Assembly (NCBI GenBank): GCA_022661535.1
Contig: JAKULF010000004.1
Location: forward strand, 1,550,001-1,614,000
Source: Eutypa lata
Lineage: Eukaryota; Ascomycota; Sordariomycetes; Xylariales; Diatrypaceae
Direction of reading: 5' to 3'
Length of the DNA: 64,000 nt
This document shows, in pieces, positions 60,250 through 64,000 of the stretch (its first letter is position 1; every line of letters begins with the position of its first letter). Below the pieces are notes generated by a model. It was not told the origin of the DNA and ran no database searches. It saw nothing but the letters and a program-made list of their open reading frames with translations. The position numbers and the translations under genes were made by a program.

Positions 60250-60858
60250 ATGTCTTCTCGGGATAGCAGTAGATCGACGGCAGCCCCAGTCGCGGCAGTC
60301 AGCCAACTACCGGCGTCCAATAACAGCGATGGCAGCAGCAGCAACTACGCCAATGCCAATGTGAACTTTGCCGCACGTCAAATCACGCTTACTCAGACTC
60401 TCACCAATGGCGGATCCATAACCACGGCAATCGTCACGCTCGACCGAGGGACTCCACCGACCGAGACTGCGGCGCCGTCAGACCAGGAGTCGTCGTCAGC
60501 AGCAGCCAGTTCGGGCGGCATGCCGCCCCAGACCATCGGCATCATCGTCGGGTGCTCGGTCGGCGTCGTCGTCCTGATCCTCGCCGTTGCGCTCTGCTGC
60601 GTCGCAATGCGCAGACGTGCGGCGGCGGCGGCGGCGGCGGCCTACAGCGACGGTTATTCCGATGACGATAGGAGCGGCATGGGTCAACCGCCTGGTATGT
60701 ATCTAGGGCCTGGCGGGATGCAGATGCAGAGACCGTGGCAGTTTCCTCGGTCCATACCCCCGCCGACGCTGCGACCTGGTGAAATGCCATACTATCGTGC
60801 CAGGGCCCCTCCTCGACAGTACACCGCACACGATCCGGCTGAGCGCGGGTACATATGA
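60250..60858 (+). CDS. Single-pass membrane protein (wall-sensor-like plan)
   Basis: Intronless, 202 aa from ATG 60250 (the in-frame TTG at 60241 is not a start). Order: a Ser/Asn/Thr-rich N-terminal region (~1-90), one transmembrane segment IGIIVGCSVGVVVLILAVAL (about 96-120), a basic stop-transfer (MRRR) with an Ala8 run, then a cytosolic tail rich in Gly, Pro, Met and Asp ending in AERGYI. The topology is like fungal Mid2/WSC wall sensors, but it lacks an N-terminal signal peptide and any Cys domain, so the assignment is by plan only. Function unknown. Confidence 0.7.
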   Translation: MSSRDSSRSTAAPVAAVSQLPASNNSDGSSSNYANANVNFAARQITLTQTLTNGGSITTAIVTLDRGTPPTETAAPSDQESSSAAASSGGMPPQTIGIIVGCSVGVVVLILAVALCCVAMRRRAAAAAAAAYSDGYSDDDRSGMGQPPGMYLGPGGMQMQRPWQFPRSIPPPTLRPGEMPYYRARAPPRQYTAHDPAERGYI

Positions 60859-61778
60859 TTGCGAGGGGATTGAGGCGATACTTAGGTCTCTACGTACTGC
60901 CCAACGGGGATAGTGCTGTAATTGGTGGTTCATGACACGGTGACAGTGGCATCATGTATGGTCGCATGAAGTACGTTGCGCGGTAGGCCTAGGTGGATGG
61001 GGCTCTGAGAGACCGTATCACGAAAGGACTCGTAATATATATGGGTCGATTACCTTCACCGCTGCTATGGGCGAAGGTAAGCACAGGGAAATTCTGAACT
61101 TTGGTTTACATCTATTGACTTTAGTCAGCATCGAGTTATGGGTTGGTTGAGCGGGCAACTCCTAATGATAATTATCACAGGGGAGAACCATTAGGGGCAC
61201 GGTTTCCTAACGATGTTTCCTTTGGGGGGAATTTTCTTCTTCTTCTTGATGACGTATCAGAATGCTCTACCTAGTCAGTTGGGCTTACGAGCGAAACGGT
61301 TTTTCGACCCCTGAGGTCAACTTGAGATAGCCGTGATACACCAATTTGGATATGCATGATGAAGCATAGGCAGGCACATCTGAACAACACATTTCTTTCA
61401 TTTCTTTATGATAGATGAAGATACCCCTACTTACGACACGAGTTATGGTAGTTATAGCATCATATAGAGTTGTACATGTGACTAATTCAAACCTCATGTC
61501 CTCTATGTCAGGATGATATTGCTAGATATAGTATACTGCTGTCAAACAGTAACCCAATCCGGGGCTCACAAACATCGAATTGTTCCACTTGCCCTCCGCA
61601 AGTCAGACATACACCTCAACATATGGGTTGCACCACCTCAGAAGTTCGATTCTATAACTCAAATACTTGTATCTTGCTATGTAGGGACTATTTATCATCT
61701 AACGAACATGAGGCCATCTCTATATTATTTTTATTGATCATCATTTCATCCCTTTACTACACCCTACCTGCCTACACA
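60859..61778. other. Intergenic
   Basis: 920 bp between convergent genes. No feature recognised beyond a TTCTTC run near 61230. Confidence 0.5.
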
Positions 61779-64000
61779 CTATTCAACCTCCTCCCACCTC
61801 TTCTCCAGCATCTCGATCTGCACCCACACGCCCCCACCAATCTGGGACCCCATCTGCGCCGCCTGCCGGCCATACTGGGCGCCCGTGATCTCGAGCTGGT
61901 TGCCGAACCCGGTCCCGAGGCCCGCGACGTCGTACCGGATCCCGGACTGCATCGCCGCCGCGTGCGAGCGCCCGATGTGCGTGTAGAACGAGCTCTGGCT
62001 CTGCAGCATCTGCTGGCGCCCGAACTTGAGCCGCTGGTCCCTCGTGAGCCGCTCCATCAGAGGCACCGTCTCCCGCCAGACCGCGCGCCGCTGCCTCGAC
62101 GCCTCCAGCAGCGGCGTCGGGTCTGCTGGCGGACCCACCGCGCACGCTGCTAAGTACAACTTTCGCATGCGCGCGCTGTACATCTCGCACATGACCGACC
62201 CCGCGATCTGCACGCCCTGGAGGGGCATCGCGTCCGCGAGCGCCGTGCCCCGCACGAACTCGTGCTGGCACTCCGGACAAATCGTGCAGTCTCCCCACCC
62301 CCACCACCGCACATTTTCGATGTGCTTGGCGCCGCGGCAAGGAAGTATGTAAGCGTACTCGCTAGCGAAGCGCTCGAGGGGCCCCGGATCCCTCGTGAGC
62401 ATCATCACGAGGAACCTACTCGCGTACATGGTACCTCGCGGCATCGCCGAATTGAAGGTACATATCAGCGTCGCGTCTGGTGCTATGTCTGTTTTCCGGA
62501 CGAACATATCCGCGACGCCGTACGGCGCTACGATGGTCGCATAGCACGCGCCGCACACGCCGAAGCCGGGCGGGTTCGAGCGCAGCGTGTACCATTTCGC
62601 GGCCCCGGCCGGGATGCCCTCGGTTTCGCAGGCGGGCTCGGTGCAGACCGTCTCGACGGCGGGCCAGAAGAGCTCGTCGTACTGGCCGGTCTCGAGCATG
62701 CGCCCCGCCAGCATCGCCACGTTGTGCCGGCCGCCGAGGCAACAGCGGACCGAGACGCCGAATACAGGGACTAGTTCGTCGCCGGCGCTGCGCCACCTGG
62801 ACTCCTGGCCCGTGTGAAGGACGTAGTCGCAGAAGCACGCTGCGCACACGAGAAAGCCGCTCGTGGTGTCGGATACCGTGGGTGTGAACCACTTCCTGCC
62901 ATCCGGGCCGTCCGGGTAGATTCCCTTTCCCCCCGGGCAGGGTCTCAGGGACAAGCGGGCTGAGACTTCCCGCACAAAGGAGGCCCAGTCGTGCGATTTG
63001 GCGCGGATGTTGTATTCCCTGATTACGTAGGGGACTGCCATGTCGCATGACCACTGTGGTAGCAAGAGTTAGCGGCTTATGCTTCCAGGTGCGACCACGT
63101 ATACGGGATACGAAAGGAGTACAGGTGGCTTCTCGACTTGCTTACCATCTGGTCAGCTGGCTGCGGATGGGCAGCAGGCTCAAAGTTCTCGGCGAAATCT
63201 CGATGAGTAAGAATTTGGTCTTCATAACAAGCCTGGCAGATCACCATGTCTGGAATGACGTTGTTCTTTGGCCTGTACCATTGTATGCCCGCAGTTCCAT
63301 TTGCTCCACCTGTCCCCTTGCACTCTGGGATCGAAGAACGCAGTACCATGTACTGAACCACCGCGTCCAGGGACCTCGTAGCAACAGCAGACTTAAAAAG
63401 GTCGTCTTTCATACGCGGTTTACTGAAGCGGCATATTCGGGGTTTACTATCATCGCAAACTTTTCCCTTGAAATAGTTACGAAATTGGGAGCCGCGGATA
63501 TGGTCTTCGTAACAGCTTGAGCAGATGTAGTAGTCCGGTGACGCGGAATGGATGTACCAAGTGGTTTTGAAGTCGGCCCAGATACCAATGCATTCACTTA
63601 CAGCTTGAGGGTCCCTCTGTGTCTGAGCCCCTGGGGAATCGGTTGGTATTTGTATAGTCTCCTGCGAACCAGGCCTACGAGGTGCACCTGGGAAGGGTGG
63701 TTCGGGTGATAGTACAGTAGGTGGCTGCAGCCCTTTTGAAGTCGTTGGCTGGTGGTCTAGTCCAATGGTGCTAGTTGCCACAACCCCCTTAGGACTAGAA
63801 AGGCTTACATCTTGTAGTCTTTCGCTCATAACACCGATATCGTTCTCTGATAGTCCCAGGTTTCCTTGAAGACCTGGTTGAGTGGAGGACTCCTGGGTGA
63901 CGGCAGCTTGGTGTTGGAGTGTGCCTGTAGGATGGGCTACATGTAAGGGGGTCTCTAGCGGAATTACTGGGACCGAATTGGCTTGGTTCGCATTGTTCTG
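61779..64000 (-). CDS. Large protein of repeated WY...CxxCYxDxI modules (5'-partial at window edge)
   Basis: Two exons seen: 64000-63146 (open to the edge, so the start lies outside) and 63053-61779, with a 92-bp GTAAGC...CAG intron in phase 0; at least 709 aa. The N-terminal visible part is Pro/Ser/Thr/Gln-rich. Then a module recurs about five times: a Cys-Gly or similar turn, WY or WF, ~10-15 residues, then hydrophobic-C-x-x-C-Y/F/Q. Examples: TTWYIHSASPDYYICSSCYE; IQWYRPKNNVIPDMVICQAC; KWFTPTVSDTTSGFLVCAAC; AKWYTLRSNPPGFGVCGACY; WWGWGDCTICPECQHEF. Additional Cys (CPGGKG, CTEPACE, CRGAKH) sit 15-20 residues before each WY, so each module could bind one zinc. The C-terminus is a helical region ending in QIEMLEKRWEEVE. 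No named family recognised. Confidence 0.82.

Noticed and set aside
61560..61660. tRNA-like B-box GTTCGATTC
   Set aside because: No matching A-box, acceptor stem or D-arm upstream.

Overview
The window looks like a nuclear contig of a filamentous ascomycete (Pezizomycotina). My guess is a Sordariomycete, perhaps Xylariales, but that order-level placement is inference only. Evidence: most genes carry several 45-210 bp GT-AG introns with CTRAY-like branch sites; orthologues of fungal housekeeping genes are present (Ssk1, mS45/Bot1, Ubp6, ARPC4, an Lsb5-like VHS protein); families typical of Pezizomycotina occur (HET domain, F-box, DUF7730-like, a DLH-SnoaL fusion); and some ORFs are broken by stops that look like C-to-T changes, as RIP would leave. 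I saw no rRNA, no CRISPR array, no intact transposon and no convincing tRNA.

Layout. 0.5-8 kb is a conserved block: SSK1 (minus), mS45/bot1 (plus) and an 8-cysteine protein with a hydrophobic tail (plus). 8-22 kb is more accessory: a HerA-like P-loop ATPase, an unrecognised protein with a membrane-anchored coiled coil, a fructosamine-kinase-like protein, an MFS drug/H+ antiporter-type transporter (minus) and a DUF2157-like membrane protein (minus). 22-28.7 kb holds a small ORF interrupted by TGA, a CCDC97-family protein, a DLH-SnoaL fusion with a 21-copy hexanucleotide repeat, and an F-box protein whose acidic tail lies behind an in-frame TAG. 30-38 kb is again conserved: UBP6, ARPC4 and an Lsb5-like adaptor. 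38-42 kb is a gene desert. 42-53.4 kb is an accessory segment: an F-box protein, a HET-domain protein, a 2OG-Fe(II) oxygenase, the decayed C-terminal half of an ABC-C transporter, and a frameshifted PD-(D/E)XK/DUF7924-like gene. 53.4-57.6 kb is a second desert. The right end carries a DUF7730-like protein, a single-pass membrane protein, and a large protein built from repeated WY...CxxCY modules that runs off the right edge.

How the genes relate. There is no obvious biosynthetic cluster. The housekeeping genes act separately: HOG osmostress signalling (Ssk1), mitochondrial translation (mS45), proteasome-associated deubiquitination (Ubp6), branched actin nucleation (ARPC4) and endosomal/actin adaptor function (Lsb5-like). 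The main points of interest are (i) ORF-breaking lesions that suggest RIP-like decay, (ii) the repeated cysteine-module protein at the right end, (iii) the HerA-like ATPase beside an unrecognised membrane coiled-coil protein, and (iv) an exact 40-nt inverted copy of bot1 coding sequence about 3.3 kb from its source. Exon boundaries below were worked out by hand from splice consensus and frame continuity. Where the summed exons give an uninterrupted frame I state the protein length.
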